From Paractinoplanes rishiriensis (GTDB lineage Bacteria; Actinomycetota; Actinomycetes; Mycobacteriales; Micromonosporaceae): a DNA stretch of 64,000 bases. The notes below the pieces were generated by a model. That model saw nothing but the letters and a program-made list of their open reading frames with translations. It was not told where the DNA came from and searched no databases. Made by a program: the position numbers and the translations under genes. The DNA is taken from positions 1 to 64,000 of the forward strand of contig NZ_BOMV01000101.1 of the NCBI RefSeq assembly GCF_016862375.1. The letters are read 5' to 3'. Positions within the stretch are counted from its first letter, which is position 1. Every line of letters begins with the position of its first letter. Shown here piece after piece: positions 25,756-35,200 of this stretch.

Positions 25756-26895
25756 ATGACCATCAGGTACGGATTCCTCAGCACCTCCCCGCCCACCAGG
25801 TGCGGGCTGGCGACCTTCAACGCCGCCCTCGCCGCCCACCTGAACCCGGACGGCGTCCTCGGCGGCATCGTGCGGGTCGCGACGGACGGCGACGACCCCC
25901 GGCCCGTCCCCGGCGTGGTGCACACCTGGGCAGCCGCGGCACCGGCCGGCTGGCGCGACAGCGCCGCGGTGCTGAACACCTTCGACGTCGCGGTCGTCCA
26001 GCACGAGTACGGGATCTACCCCGGCCGGGACGGCGGCGACGTGCTGTCCGTGCTGCGCCGGCTCACCGTGCCGAGCGTGGTCGTTCTGCACACCGTGCTG
26101 AGTCGTCCCACCCCGCGGCAGAAGTCGCTGCTCGAACAGATCGTGGCCGCCGCGGGCGCGGTCGTCACCAGCACCGTCGCGGCACATGACCGGCTGCTCA
26201 TCGGCTACACCGTCGACCCCGCGAAGGTCTCCGTGATCCCGCACGGTGCCTCCGACCACGCCGGCGCCGCTGTCCGGCGCAGCGAGCAACCGCACCTGCT
26301 CACCTGGGGTCTGCTCGGACCGGGAAAGGGCATCGAATGGACGCTTCGCGCCCTGGCCCAACTGCAGAAGCTCCGACCCGCGCCGGTCTACACCGTCGCC
26401 GGCCGGACCCATCCCAAGGTGGCCGAGCTGCACGGCGAGGCGTACCGGGCGAGCCTGCACCGGTTGGGCGCGACCCTCGGCATCGGGCACACGGTGACAT
26501 ACGTGTCCGCGTATCTCGACGACGCGGCCCTCGGGAAACTCATCCGATCCGCCGATATCGTCGTGCTGCCGTACGACTCCACCGAGCAGGTCACCTCAGG
26601 GGTCCTCGTCGAGGCCGTGGCGGCCGGCATCCCCGTCGTCGCCACCGAGTTTCCGCACGCCGTGGAGCTACTCACCGACGGACCCGGGCTGCTCGTGCCG
26701 CACAAGAACCCGGCCGCTCTCGCCCGTGCGATCCGGCGGATCCTCACCGATCCCGCCTTGGCCGCCACTATGCGCGAACGCTCCGGTCCGGCCGAACTGA
26801 CGCTCGGATGGCCCGCGGTCGCCCAGCTTTACCACGCCCTCGCCGCACGGCTGGTCACCTCCGGCACCACTCCCGTCGCGCAGGTCGGCGCATGA
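25756..26895 (+). CDS. glycosyltransferase, GT4-like
   Basis: A 379-residue GT-B enzyme. The N-terminus MTIRYGFLSTSPPTRCGLAT has the typical PPxxxCGLATF sequence of glycosyltransferases acting on small glycosides. The C-terminal half shows TWGLLGPGKGIEWTLRAL (near residue 183), then DIVVLPYDSTEQVTSGVLVE (near 270-290) and PVVATEFPHA. The canonical EPFG of GT4 is replaced by EQVTSG, which occurs in a known GT4 subgroup. GGAAGGCACGGCAC precedes the ATG. It overlaps the next gene by ATGA (26892-26895). Confidence 0.9.
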   Translation: MTIRYGFLSTSPPTRCGLATFNAALAAHLNPDGVLGGIVRVATDGDDPRPVPGVVHTWAAAAPAGWRDSAAVLNTFDVAVVQHEYGIYPGRDGGDVLSVLRRLTVPSVVVLHTVLSRPTPRQKSLLEQIVAAAGAVVTSTVAAHDRLLIGYTVDPAKVSVIPHGASDHAGAAVRRSEQPHLLTWGLLGPGKGIEWTLRALAQLQKLRPAPVYTVAGRTHPKVAELHGEAYRASLHRLGATLGIGHTVTYVSAYLDDAALGKLIRSADIVVLPYDSTEQVTSGVLVEAVAAGIPVVATEFPHAVELLTDGPGLLVPHKNPAALARAIRRILTDPALAATMRERSGPAELTLGWPAVAQLYHALAARLVTSGTTPVAQVGA

Positions 26896-28010
26896 CGGTC
26901 GCCGGGCCGGTTCTGATCACATCGACGCGTTCCGGCGCCGTTCCGGTTCCTACCTTCGAGCACCTCGCCCGGCTGACCGACGACACCGGGTTGTTCGAGC
27001 ACGCCCGGCACGCCACCGCGCGCCGCGAACACGGCTATTGCACCGACGATGTCGCGCGTGGGCTGGTGGTGACCAGCCGCGAGCCGGACCCGGCCCCGGC
27101 GGTACTCCAGCTCACGGAGCGGTATCTGACTTTCCTCACCCACGCGCAGGACGCGCACGGCGCCTTCCACAACCGGCTCGGCTTCGATCGGAGCTGGACC
27201 GACCAACCCGGCCTCGGCGACTGGTGGGGACGAGCCTTGTGGGGGCTGGGAACCGCAGCCGCCCGCAGCCCGGCCTCCTGGATCCGCAAGGAAGCCGTCA
27301 CAGCGTTCAACCATGGAGCTTCCTGCCGCTCCACCGCCGTGCGCGCCATGACTTTCGCCGCGCTCGGCGCCGCCGAGCTGCTCCGTGTCGATCCGGACAA
27401 TGCGCTCGCCGCGGCCCTGCTGGCCGACGCCGCGGCGGCCATCGGGCAGCCCGGTCCCGACCCGAGCTGGCTGTGGCCGCACGAGCAGCTGACCTACGCG
27501 AACGCCGCCCTCGCCGAAGCCGTCATCGCCGCGGGCAGTCTCCTCGACCGGCCGCCGATTCTGGCCGCCGGCCTGCGGATGCTGGCCTGGCTGCTGGACA
27601 CCCAGACCAGCGCCGACCATCTTTCGGTCGTCCCGGTGGGCGGCTGGCAACGCGGTGGTCCCCGGCTACGCCACGACCAGCAACCGATCGAGGTGGCCGC
27701 GCTGGCCGACGCCTGCGCGGCTGCCGCCGCCGTCACCGGTGAGCACGCCTGGCGGCGGGGGATCCGCCGGTCCATCGCCTGGTTCCTCGGCGACAACGAC
27801 GTCGGCGCAGTCATGTGGGACCCGGAAACCGGCGGTGGTTACGACGGGCTGACCGTGCACGGACCCAATCTCAACCAGGGAGCCGAGTCCACCCTCGCCC
27901 TCATCTCCACCCTGCAACACCGGATCCCGCGGGATACTTCTCGATCTCCAATAAGCTCAGGTCAGGACCGGTCTCCGGATCGGCTGTCGAGTATCTCCGA
28001 CAGTTCCTGA
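26892..28010 (+). CDS. alpha/alpha-toroid protein of the glycosyltransferase operon
   Basis: A 372-residue soluble protein starting in the ATGA overlap with the glycosyltransferase, so they are co-translated. Repeated helical hairpins (YCTDDVARGLVV, LGDWWGRALWGLGTAA, WLWPHEQLTYANAALAEAVI, RHDQQPIEVAALADAC) point to an (alpha/alpha)6 barrel as in AGE epimerases and some glycosidases. Homologous domains occur fused to glycosyltransferases in some bacteria. The C-terminal 25 residues are polar and overlap the convergent gene by 49 bp, so the true end may be earlier by function but not by stop codon. An epimerase or glycosidase role is possible; I cannot decide. Confidence 0.75.
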   Translation: MTVAGPVLITSTRSGAVPVPTFEHLARLTDDTGLFEHARHATARREHGYCTDDVARGLVVTSREPDPAPAVLQLTERYLTFLTHAQDAHGAFHNRLGFDRSWTDQPGLGDWWGRALWGLGTAAARSPASWIRKEAVTAFNHGASCRSTAVRAMTFAALGAAELLRVDPDNALAAALLADAAAAIGQPGPDPSWLWPHEQLTYANAALAEAVIAAGSLLDRPPILAAGLRMLAWLLDTQTSADHLSVVPVGGWQRGGPRLRHDQQPIEVAALADACAAAAAVTGEHAWRRGIRRSIAWFLGDNDVGAVMWDPETGGGYDGLTVHGPNLNQGAESTLALISTLQHRIPRDTSRSPISSGQDRSPDRLSSISDSS

Positions 28011-28450
28011 GCGAGCTGCCCGAGGGATTCTCCGCGGTATACGCCGGCCAGCTCGTCGAGCAGCCGGGCGGCGACCGTAGCGTGAGCGGCCGTCAGCATC
28101 ATCGTTGGTTCCGTGGACCGGCCGGCGAGATGTTCTTGCAGGTGCTTGACGTATTCGTCGCGGTTGAGTGGGTTGCCGGCACGATCGCGTGCGGCTGCCG
28201 TCGGCCGTGGCGGGACGGTCCCGGCGGCCGGGGCCGTGCTGAACCGGGCGTGCTCCGGGCAGTAGTCGGTGTTGCGGATCGGGTCGGACGTCCACCCCGC
28301 GGCGTGATCGCGGGCCCAGGATCGGGCATCCGCATCATTGCGCCACGCCTCGATGACGGGCGGCTCCAACTGGACCGGACATCCGGCCACGTCGCAGCTG
28401 AGCACCACCCGCCGCAGTGTTCTTCCGCCCCCGGAAACATGAATGCTCAT
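27962..28450 (-). CDS. hypothetical protein with C-x-x-x-x-C ... C-P-x-H zinc-like motif
   Basis: A 162-residue protein read from the ATG at 28450 (MSIHVSGGGRTLRRVVLSCD). A first part contains CDVAGC and, 45 residues on, YCPEH, a spacing that could bind a zinc ion. The second part is helical (EYVKHLQEHLAGRS; ATVAARLLDELAGVYRG). No family recognised. Its 3' end overlaps the convergent toroid-protein gene by 49 bp. A longer frame to 28534 has no better start. Confidence 0.65.
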   Translation of the reverse strand: MSIHVSGGGRTLRRVVLSCDVAGCPVQLEPPVIEAWRNDADARSWARDHAAGWTSDPIRNTDYCPEHARFSTAPAAGTVPPRPTAAARDRAGNPLNRDEYVKHLQEHLAGRSTEPTMMLTAAHATVAARLLDELAGVYRGESLGQLAQELSEILDSRSGDRS

Positions 28451-28826
28451 TGGAGCCCACTCTCTGGTCGCGCACCGGGGCCGGACGGAGCCGGTGTTCT
28501 GCTCGGCGGGACCGCTGCTGTGCAGGTCGCACAAGTCGCTCGAAGTCGATGCTACGCGCTCTGACCTCGCTTGCGCTCATCGGTGATCGGTGCTGCACCG
28601 CATCCGGCGAAGAGGCCCCGCCGCGGCCTGGAGCGGGGCCGCTCCCTGGCGACAGCGGTCAGCCCTCGACGCTGCGAGTAGTGTGACGATTGTTACCGCA
28701 TCAACGTGCGCACCTTGTCGAGCCCGCAACGCCAGATCTTTGGACTGTTGCCTCCCCGGCCACGGGTCCAGCCCTTGCCCGCCCCATCACGCACTCCCTT
28801 GAAGTAGTCGTTGGGTCGGAGGAATC

Positions 28827-29189
28827 ATGTCCACCACGTTCACGCCACCGGCGCTGCTGCACATCGACACCAGGTGCCCGCCGGGAGGAACCGCCCACGT
28901 CGCCCTGATCGGCGAAATCGACCTGTCGAACGCGGACGGGCTGCGCGCCAGCCTTCTCGAGGTCTTGTTCGCGCGGCATCCCGACCGCATCGAGGTTGAC
29001 CTTGCCGGGGTTACGTTCATGAGCTGCGGCGGACTCAGTGCCCTCGTCGGTGTCGGCAACGTCGCAACCCGTACCGCCTGTCAACTGCGGATCAAGTACC
29101 CGCAACCCGTCGTGCGCAGGGTCCTGGAGCTGACCGGCCTGCTCGGCGTCCTCACCGCAGGGTACGACCAGGTCCGCCCCCGCAATTGA
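28827..29189 (+). CDS. STAS-domain protein (anti-sigma-antagonist-like)
   Basis: A 120-residue single STAS domain: ALIGEIDLSNADGLRASLLE, then VDLAGVTFMSCGGLSALVGV, then a C-terminal helix. STAS proteins such as SpoIIAA or RsbV bind the matching RsbW-like kinase and are switched by Ser/Thr phosphorylation at D-S-S/T-G. Here this site reads S-C-G-G, so neither the aspartate nor the phosphoacceptor is kept. It stands 135 bp before the hydrolase-ATPase fusion gene on the same strand, its natural candidate partner. GGTCGGAGGAATC precedes the ATG. Confidence 0.85.
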   Translation: MSTTFTPPALLHIDTRCPPGGTAHVALIGEIDLSNADGLRASLLEVLFARHPDRIEVDLAGVTFMSCGGLSALVGVGNVATRTACQLRIKYPQPVVRRVLELTGLLGVLTAGYDQVRPRN

Positions 29190-29324
29190 CCCCGGCGTCG
29201 CAACGGCACCCGACGGCGCCCGGACGGGGCGGGGTTCCGTCGGCGTGTCGGCATCCGGAGAAGCGGGGTACGGTTCGTCAAGCCGTTCCAGGGTGAACAG
29301 CCCTCGTAGCGGGTAACAGCAGGT

Positions 29325-30584
29325 ATGTTCTGGCCCCGCACCGCACGCATGAGCCCTGCCCAGAGGCGTATGACCCGTGCTGCCCCCGTCCCCGCCGGCG
29401 GATTCACCAGCGCCACGGGGACGGTGCGTGGTTTGCATATGCACGTACGGCAACACATCGATCCGGGCGCCACGGCCCCGGCGTGGTTGCTCCTGCACGG
29501 ACTGGCGGTGTCGCACCGATACCTCATGCCGACCGCTGCCGCATTGCCCGGCTCGGTGTTCGTTCCCGACCTGCCCGGCTTCGGCCTCTCCGGCAAACCA
29601 GCCGGCGTGTTGACCGCCGAACAACACGCCGGGTTCGTCGCCGCCTGGATGGAGGCCGTTGACCTCCGCGGCGCCCATGTGCTGGGAAACTCGTTCGGCT
29701 GCCAGATCGCGGTCGAGCTGGCAATCCGGCGCCCCGACCTGGTCGCCTCGCTCATCCTGGTCGGGCCGACCGTCGATCCGGCCGCGCCGACCGCTGCCGC
29801 TCAAGTCCGCCGCTGGGCGTTCGACCTGCTCCGCGAGGACCCGCGCCAGATACCCATGATCCTCTCCGACTTCCGAGACGCCGGACCGCGGCGCATCCTG
29901 CGCACGCTCGAGCACGCCGTCGGCCATCACATCGAACGCCGCCTCCCGCTGGTCACGGCGCCGATCATGATCTTGCGAGGCCAGCACGACCCCATCGCCC
30001 CTCCCGAGTGGGCCGCCCGCGCAGCGTCCCTCGCCCGCACGGGAGATACCGCTGACGTGCCCGGGGCCGCGCACAACGCCGTGGCGACCGCCGGCGCGGT
30101 GGTCGCCGCGCAAGCTGCCGCATTCGTCGCAAGCCACACCGCACCCGACACTCCGCCCACCGCCCACCGCGTCGGGAAACCAGGCGGGCCCTCGCCCGAC
30201 GACCGCAGTATGCCGCTGGAACACGCCACGCCGGCCGCCCAGGCCCGGCGCCTGGCCCAGCAGGTTCTCCACGACTGGAACATGAAGGACCGCACCGAGG
30301 AGGTCCTGCTGGTGACCACTGAACTGGTCCAGAACGTCACCCGGCACACCGACGACGGAGGTGAACTCCATCTACGCCGCCAGGACGACGCCATTCTGAT
30401 CGAGGTCACCGACTCGAACCCGCAACCACCGATGGTGAAGGCCTCGTCTCCCGCCGAACCCGGTGGGCGAGGGATGCTCATCGTTGCCGCCACCGCACGG
30501 CGGTGGGGAAGCCGACCGGTCCGCTGGGCTGGTAGAGCGGGAAAAACAGTCTGGGCGGAGATCGCCCGACGGCTACCCAGTTGA
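29325..30584 (+). CDS. alpha/beta hydrolase fused to RsbW-like ATPase domain
   Basis: A 419-residue fusion. Residues about 35-270 are an alpha/beta hydrolase: oxyanion loop LLHGLAVSHR, nucleophile elbow LGNSFGCQ, acid RGQHDPIAPP and catalytic histidine GAAHNAV. Residues about 295-419 are a GHKL/HATPase anti-sigma-kinase domain: N-box TTELVQNVTRHT, a G1-like stretch EVTDSNPQPP, and G2 box GGRGMLIV, with the typical C-terminal WGSRPVRWAGRAGKTVWAE. In Bacillus, the hydrolase RsbQ and kinase RsbW are separate proteins of the stress switch. Start is uncertain (29325, 29349 or 29370). The STAS gene upstream may encode its partner. The hydrolase triad looks complete. Confidence 0.85.
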   Translation: MFWPRTARMSPAQRRMTRAAPVPAGGFTSATGTVRGLHMHVRQHIDPGATAPAWLLLHGLAVSHRYLMPTAAALPGSVFVPDLPGFGLSGKPAGVLTAEQHAGFVAAWMEAVDLRGAHVLGNSFGCQIAVELAIRRPDLVASLILVGPTVDPAAPTAAAQVRRWAFDLLREDPRQIPMILSDFRDAGPRRILRTLEHAVGHHIERRLPLVTAPIMILRGQHDPIAPPEWAARAASLARTGDTADVPGAAHNAVATAGAVVAAQAAAFVASHTAPDTPPTAHRVGKPGGPSPDDRSMPLEHATPAAQARRLAQQVLHDWNMKDRTEEVLLVTTELVQNVTRHTDDGGELHLRRQDDAILIEVTDSNPQPPMVKASSPAEPGGRGMLIVAATARRWGSRPVRWAGRAGKTVWAEIARRLPS

Positions 30585-31046
30585 CCGAATGCCTCCGCTG
30601 ACGCCGCCTGCTGCCGCGTCGCCCGGAATCTCGACGTCGTGCGGTGCGAGCCTGCCGCCCTCGTTCTCCCACCTGTCCTCGCCGCTCCGCGTGCCGGTGC
30701 GATGAGATTTAGCGGGTACGACCAGCAGCGTGACGGTGTCGCCGTCGGCGCAGATCGCGGTGAGCATCGTCGGTGACCGGTCGGCGAAGTAACCGAGACT
30801 GACCGCACGGTCGGCGACGGTGATCTGATGTGGTCGCCGGCTCCAACCGGCGGCACTCAGCAGCAGCCGGACGACCGGTCCGTGCACGCCGTTGAGGGCG
30901 GGCACCAGGCCCGGAAGTTCGGCTTCGGGGGTTGCGGAGCGCGGCCACCAGCAGCCGTCGAGCGTCATGTGGTGGTACCGGGTCGGACCGAGCCGCACCC
31001 GGACGGTCCCGCCCCGGCCGGGGCGGTCGTCGATCAGCATCGTCAT
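30573..31046 (-). CDS. DUF5994-like protein
   Basis: A 157-residue soluble protein. The segment RYHHMTLDGCWWPRSATP with ELPGL is the mark I associate with DUF5994, a family of actinobacterial proteins of unknown role, often several per genome near stress genes. The last 35 residues are low-complexity. AGGAAGTCCG precedes the ATG. The 3' end overlaps the hydrolase-ATPase gene by 12 bp, convergently. Confidence 0.8.
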   Translation of the reverse strand: MTMLIDDRPGRGGTVRVRLGPTRYHHMTLDGCWWPRSATPEAELPGLVPALNGVHGPVVRLLLSAAGWSRRPHQITVADRAVSLGYFADRSPTMLTAICADGDTVTLLVVPAKSHRTGTRSGEDRWENEGGRLAPHDVEIPGDAAAGGVSGGIRSTG

Positions 31047-31307
31047 CGGACTTCCTGTCGTCGGAACTCGGCTGCTCCGCGTCGGTGCTGCTCACCTTCA
31101 GGGAGCGCCATGCCGGCGAGAGAGAAGGGGCGGATGAACGCGGTATGCCGTGACCGCGAACTGCTGGCCACCAAGGTCCGGGGCGACACGATCACCTTAC
31201 GCCGGTTAGCACCGCACCGCGAGGAGCGACCTCGACCGCGGCGACGCACCGGCGGCCGGTGCGGCCTCGTTCAGGTCCATCTTCGTCGGGGTCGGCGACC
31301 GGCGGTC

Positions 31308-33518
31308 TCAGCAGCGCTGGTCACCGGTACCACCGGTCGTGGGGGTGGCCGTCGACTGCAAGCCGCCGGGGCGGACTGTGCCCGTGGCGTCGCGGACGCA
31401 GTCGCGGGCTGCCTGAGCCATGGCTTCCGGGGTGATGCCAAACTCGCGGTAGAGCCGCTGATAGTCGGCCGACGCTCCGAAGTGCTCCAGGCTGACGATG
31501 CGGCCGGCATCGCCGACGATCTCGCGCCACCCCTGGCCGATGCCGGCCTCGACGCTGACCCGGGCCCGCAACGCTGGAGGCAACACCTCGTCTCGGTATG
31601 CCGCAGGTTGCTGGGCGAACCATTCGCGGCAGGGCATCGACACCACCCGGGCGGTGAGGCCCTCGGCGGCGAGCAGGTCGCGGGTGTCGAGCGCGATCTG
31701 CACCTCGGAGCCGGTGCCGATCAGCAGGACGTCCGCGTCGTTTCCCGCTCCGGCCAGGACATAACCGCCGCGCGCCGCGCCGTCGGCCGAGGCGTACGCG
31801 CCGGGGCCGCGCTCGAGCACGGGCAGGCTCTGCCGGGTCAGCACCAGCCCGGCGGGCCGGTCGCTGTGTTCCAGGACAGTCCGCCAGCACACCGTGGTCT
31901 CGTTGGCATCAGCGGGTCTCACGACGTCGAGGCCGGGGATGGCCCGCAGCGCGGCCAGATGCTCGATGGGCTGGTGGGTGGGCCCGTCCTCGCCGAGGCC
32001 GATGGAGTCGTGGGTCCAGATGAAGATGGCGGGTAGCTGCATGAGGGCGGCCAGGCGGACGGCGGGCCGCATGTAGTCGCTGAAGATCAGGAAGGTGCCG
32101 CCGTACGGGCGGGTCAGGCTCTGCAGGGCGATCCCGTTGAGGATGGCGCCCATGGCGTGCTCGCGGATGCCGAAGTGCAGAGTCCTGCCGTACGGACCGC
32201 CGGTCCACTCGCGGGTCTGCCGGCCGGCCGGGATGAAGGAGGGCTGGCCAGCCATGGTGGTGTTGTTGCTCTCGGCGAGATCTGCGGATCCGCCCCAGAG
32301 CTCGGGCAGAACCGGCGCGAGCGCGGCGAGGATCTCCCCGGAGGCCCTGCGGGTGGCGATGCCCTTGGCGTCCGGCTCGAAAGTGGGCAGGACCGCGGTC
32401 CAGCCCTTGGGCAACTGCCGCTTCCGCAGCCGGTCCAGCAGCGCGGCCCGGTCCGGGTGAGCGTCACGCCAGGCCTCGAAACGCGACGACCATTCCTGGT
32501 GCAGGTGGGCACCGCGGGCGACGACCCCCCGGGTGTGCGCCAGAACCACGTCATCGACGGCGAAAACGACGTCCGGGGCGAACCCGAGCATGCGCTTGGT
32601 CGCAGCGACCTCGCCGGCGCCGAGCGCGGCCCCGTGGGCCTTGCCGGTGTTCCGCATGGTCGGGGCCGGCCAGCCGATGATCGTACGCAGTTGGATCAAA
32701 GACGGCCGGCCGGTCTCCGCCTTCGCCACCTCGATCGCGGCATGCAGTGCGTCGACGTCCTCGACGTACGCTCCCGTGCGGGTCCAGTCGATGGTCTGCA
32801 CGTGCCAGCCGTACGCGGCATAGCGGGCGGGGACGTCCTCGCTGAAGGAGATGCCGGTGTCGTCCTCGATGGAGATGTGATTGGCGTCGTAGAACACGAC
32901 GAGGTTGCCCAGCTGCTGATGGCCGGCCAGCGAGCTCGCCTCGGCGGTAAGACCCTCCATGAGGTCGCCGTCGGAGGCGATCACGTACACGTGATGGTCG
33001 AAGGGGCTGCGGCCGGGTGCGGCGTCCGGGTCGAGCAGGCCGCGCTCACGGCGTGCGGCCATGGCCATGCCGACGGCGCTGGCGAGTCCCTGACCGAGCG
33101 GCCCTGTCGTGATCTCGACGCCGCGGGTGTGCCGGTATTCGGGGTGCCCGGGGGTAGCGGATCCCCAGGTGCGAAGGGCCCGCAGGTCATCCAGCTCCAA
33201 GCCGTATCCGCTGAGGTAGAGCTGACTGTAGAGGGTGAGGCTGGTGTGCCCGGCGGACAGCACGAACCGGTCCCGGCCGAGCCACTGGTCGTCATTCGGA
33301 TCGTGGCGCAGCGTGTCGTGGAAGAGCAGGTAGGCCAGCGGCGCCAGGCTCATCGCGGTACCCGGATGGCCGTTGCCGGTCTTCTGTACGGCGTCGGCGG
33401 CCAGCAGGCGGGCGGTGTCCACGGCACGGACATCGAGGGCGGTCCAGCCCACGACGTCCGCGATCGGTGCCGGCACCTGCCGGGGGTGCGTGGTCGCGGA
33501 GTGGCGGAGCTGGGTCAT
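31308..33518 (-). CDS. tkt: transketolase
   Basis: A 736-residue thiamine-diphosphate enzyme, somewhat longer than the usual 660-700. It moves two-carbon units between sugar phosphates in the non-oxidative pentose phosphate pathway. Features in order: substrate-binding KTGNGHPGTAMSLAP, TPP motif SDGDLMEGLTAEA with the GDG...N pattern completed by FYDANHISIEDD, and the pyrimidine-domain GLGEDGPTHQPIEHL. The ATG at 33518 follows GAGGAGATCGCC; the open frame to 33644 is not needed. Not beside tal (1659-2765), although both are present in this window. Confidence 0.95.
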   Translation of the reverse strand: MTQLRHSATTHPRQVPAPIADVVGWTALDVRAVDTARLLAADAVQKTGNGHPGTAMSLAPLAYLLFHDTLRHDPNDDQWLGRDRFVLSAGHTSLTLYSQLYLSGYGLELDDLRALRTWGSATPGHPEYRHTRGVEITTGPLGQGLASAVGMAMAARRERGLLDPDAAPGRSPFDHHVYVIASDGDLMEGLTAEASSLAGHQQLGNLVVFYDANHISIEDDTGISFSEDVPARYAAYGWHVQTIDWTRTGAYVEDVDALHAAIEVAKAETGRPSLIQLRTIIGWPAPTMRNTGKAHGAALGAGEVAATKRMLGFAPDVVFAVDDVVLAHTRGVVARGAHLHQEWSSRFEAWRDAHPDRAALLDRLRKRQLPKGWTAVLPTFEPDAKGIATRRASGEILAALAPVLPELWGGSADLAESNNTTMAGQPSFIPAGRQTREWTGGPYGRTLHFGIREHAMGAILNGIALQSLTRPYGGTFLIFSDYMRPAVRLAALMQLPAIFIWTHDSIGLGEDGPTHQPIEHLAALRAIPGLDVVRPADANETTVCWRTVLEHSDRPAGLVLTRQSLPVLERGPGAYASADGAARGGYVLAGAGNDADVLLIGTGSEVQIALDTRDLLAAEGLTARVVSMPCREWFAQQPAAYRDEVLPPALRARVSVEAGIGQGWREIVGDAGRIVSLEHFGASADYQRLYREFGITPEAMAQAARDCVRDATGTVRPGGLQSTATPTTGGTGDQRC

Positions 33519-34174
33519 GGCGATCTCCTCGGTGGTACGGGCTCCGTGGGCGGATAGTCCGGTCTGACTGGGAGAGGCCGGACGACACATCGCGCCGCGA
33601 TCGGCAAGGAAGACATGGCTTCCACGATCGGACGAGGTGACCACCTCGACCGGAGAAGAGCGCCGAACGCGCTGGACACCGGGCGATAACGCCGCCTACC
33701 CGGGGGGTGCCCTGCGTTCGGGCTGATAAACACGCGTGCCGACGCCATCGGGGTGCGGATCGGGCATCAGGTTCGGCCGTGCGAGCGCGACGGGCGACTG
33801 CCCTGCGGGTCGGCGAGATCCCCCCTTTGTCGTCGACCCGCAGGACGAGCCGCGTTACCGAGGAATGCTCCGGGAACGTGGCCTCGAGCTCAGAAAGAAC
33901 CCGATCCATCGATATGACATCGATGACACCAGGGTCTGGGGTGACATCAGGAGAGACAGGTGTTTTCCTGCTGTGGACCCTATCGGGCCGGGCTTCCCGT
34001 TGGGAAGCCCCCACCGTCGGCGGACCTGGTCGGGTCGACCCCGGAGCACGCCGCACCGTGGGCTACAGCGTGGACGATCGCGATCGGCGGCATCGTCCAC
34101 GCCACCGTGGCTCTCCTGTCGTCGCTCCCTCAGCTGGGCGGGAACCAGCTTCCGGAAGCACGAAACCCGCTCGA
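33519..34174. other. 656-bp region without a supportable gene
   Basis: Several overlapping open frames cross this stretch. One minus-strand frame reads MDRVLSELEATFPEHSSVTR at about 33915, vaguely like small three-helix actinobacterial domains, but degenerates after 25 residues. A plus-strand frame near 34060-34150 has a short hydrophobic stretch. Nothing is convincing; remnants of small genes are possible. Confidence 0.4.
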
Positions 34175-35062
34175 TCAGACGGCGGGCCGCCAACTGCTGG
34201 GGATGCCGGGCACTGCGGTGGAATGCCGGTGACTGCCGTCGCGGCGCATCAGCCAGATCACCGGGTCAGTGGTAACGCCGGGGAAGTCCGGGTCGTGGGC
34301 GCCCGGGCCGCGGCCGTAGGCCAGCCAGCGGCCGTCCGGCGACCAGACCGGGCTGGTCTCCTGGACACGCGGCGTGTTGGTGAGTCGGCGCACGGCACCC
34401 GAGGACGCCGCGACCAGCCACAGATCACCGAGCGCCTCGACCGCGATCGAACGGCCGTCCGGGCTCCAGTCCAGCCGGTACGCACCCGGCAGTGCGGCGA
34501 GTTCGCGGGCGCTGGTCCCGTCGGCATGGTATGTCCGGATGCCGAGCATGGTCGCGGTGGCGAAGCGGCGGCCGGCAGGTCCCCAGGCCGGGACCAGGTC
34601 GTCGTACACATTGGTCAGGTTCACCCAACCGGCGGCATACCCGTCCCGGTGGACCGCGACGATGGCGCCGCCCGACTCCGCGGCGATCCACCGGCCGTCC
34701 GGCGACCAGCGTGGGAACGCCGGGACCGACCCGCCGTCGACCAGCCAGCGGTCGTCGGTGCCGTCCGCGGCCATGCTGCGGATGCTCCATTCCTGTATGT
34801 ATGCGATGCGGGCGCCGTCGGGCGAGTAGTCCGGTGAGGAACCCCAGAACAGCTGCCTTCCGAAGTCCTGTCCGCCGCGCCCGTCCGGCCGGACGCTCTT
34901 GAGCGCTCCGAAGCCGGCCGACGAACCGTCGAACTCGAGGTACAGGATGCGCCCGCCAGGTGCCGGACGGGCACCTGCCGCCGCGGGTGTCGCAGCCCCC
35001 GCTGTCACTGCGAGCAGACCCGCGAGCGCTGCGAGCGCGATGGCGCGCTGTCGACGGTTCAT
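34175..35062 (-). CDS. secreted TolB-like beta-propeller protein (copy 1)
   Basis: A 295-residue exported protein: Sec signal (RAIALAALAGLLAVTAGAAT) and then WD40-like/TolB-type blades with the repeated pattern W-S-P-D-G-R-x-I-A (RWSPDGRWIAAESGG; DWSPDGRSIAVEALGD; VWSPDGRWLAYGRGPG). It is strongly similar over its whole length to the protein at 39106-39996, including the identical C-terminal block GPGAHDPDFPGVTTDPVIWL. The two genes flank the kinase and polysaccharide synthase operon. GAGGAGGGGATCGACC precedes the ATG. Function unknown; binding of a cell-surface polymer is an inference from the fold. Confidence 0.82.
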   Translation of the reverse strand: MNRRQRAIALAALAGLLAVTAGAATPAAAGARPAPGGRILYLEFDGSSAGFGALKSVRPDGRGGQDFGRQLFWGSSPDYSPDGARIAYIQEWSIRSMAADGTDDRWLVDGGSVPAFPRWSPDGRWIAAESGGAIVAVHRDGYAAGWVNLTNVYDDLVPAWGPAGRRFATATMLGIRTYHADGTSARELAALPGAYRLDWSPDGRSIAVEALGDLWLVAASSGAVRRLTNTPRVQETSPVWSPDGRWLAYGRGPGAHDPDFPGVTTDPVIWLMRRDGSHRHSTAVPGIPSSWRPAV

Positions 35063-35200
35063 GGTCGATCCCCTCCTCACGAAGCAACACCGCGATTCGG
35101 GGTCCGGAAATCACGAGGACACGCCTCACACTGCTCCACGAATCGCGGGCGGACAAGCCCTGGACCGTGCCCGTAGGAAGTTGGCGCCACGCCGTGGCGA

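Noticed and set aside
28614..28640. GGCCCCGC...GCGGGGCC hairpin as a terminator
   Set aside because: It lies upstream of both flanking genes, not behind a stop codon, so a terminator role is unlikely; it may be a structured leader but nothing supports that.
33736..34275. Open frames in the gap behind transketolase, including a helix-like MDRVLSELEATFPEH stretch
   Set aside because: The similarity to small three-helix proteins lasts only about 25 residues, and no start with a ribosome-binding site was found; kept as an empty region.
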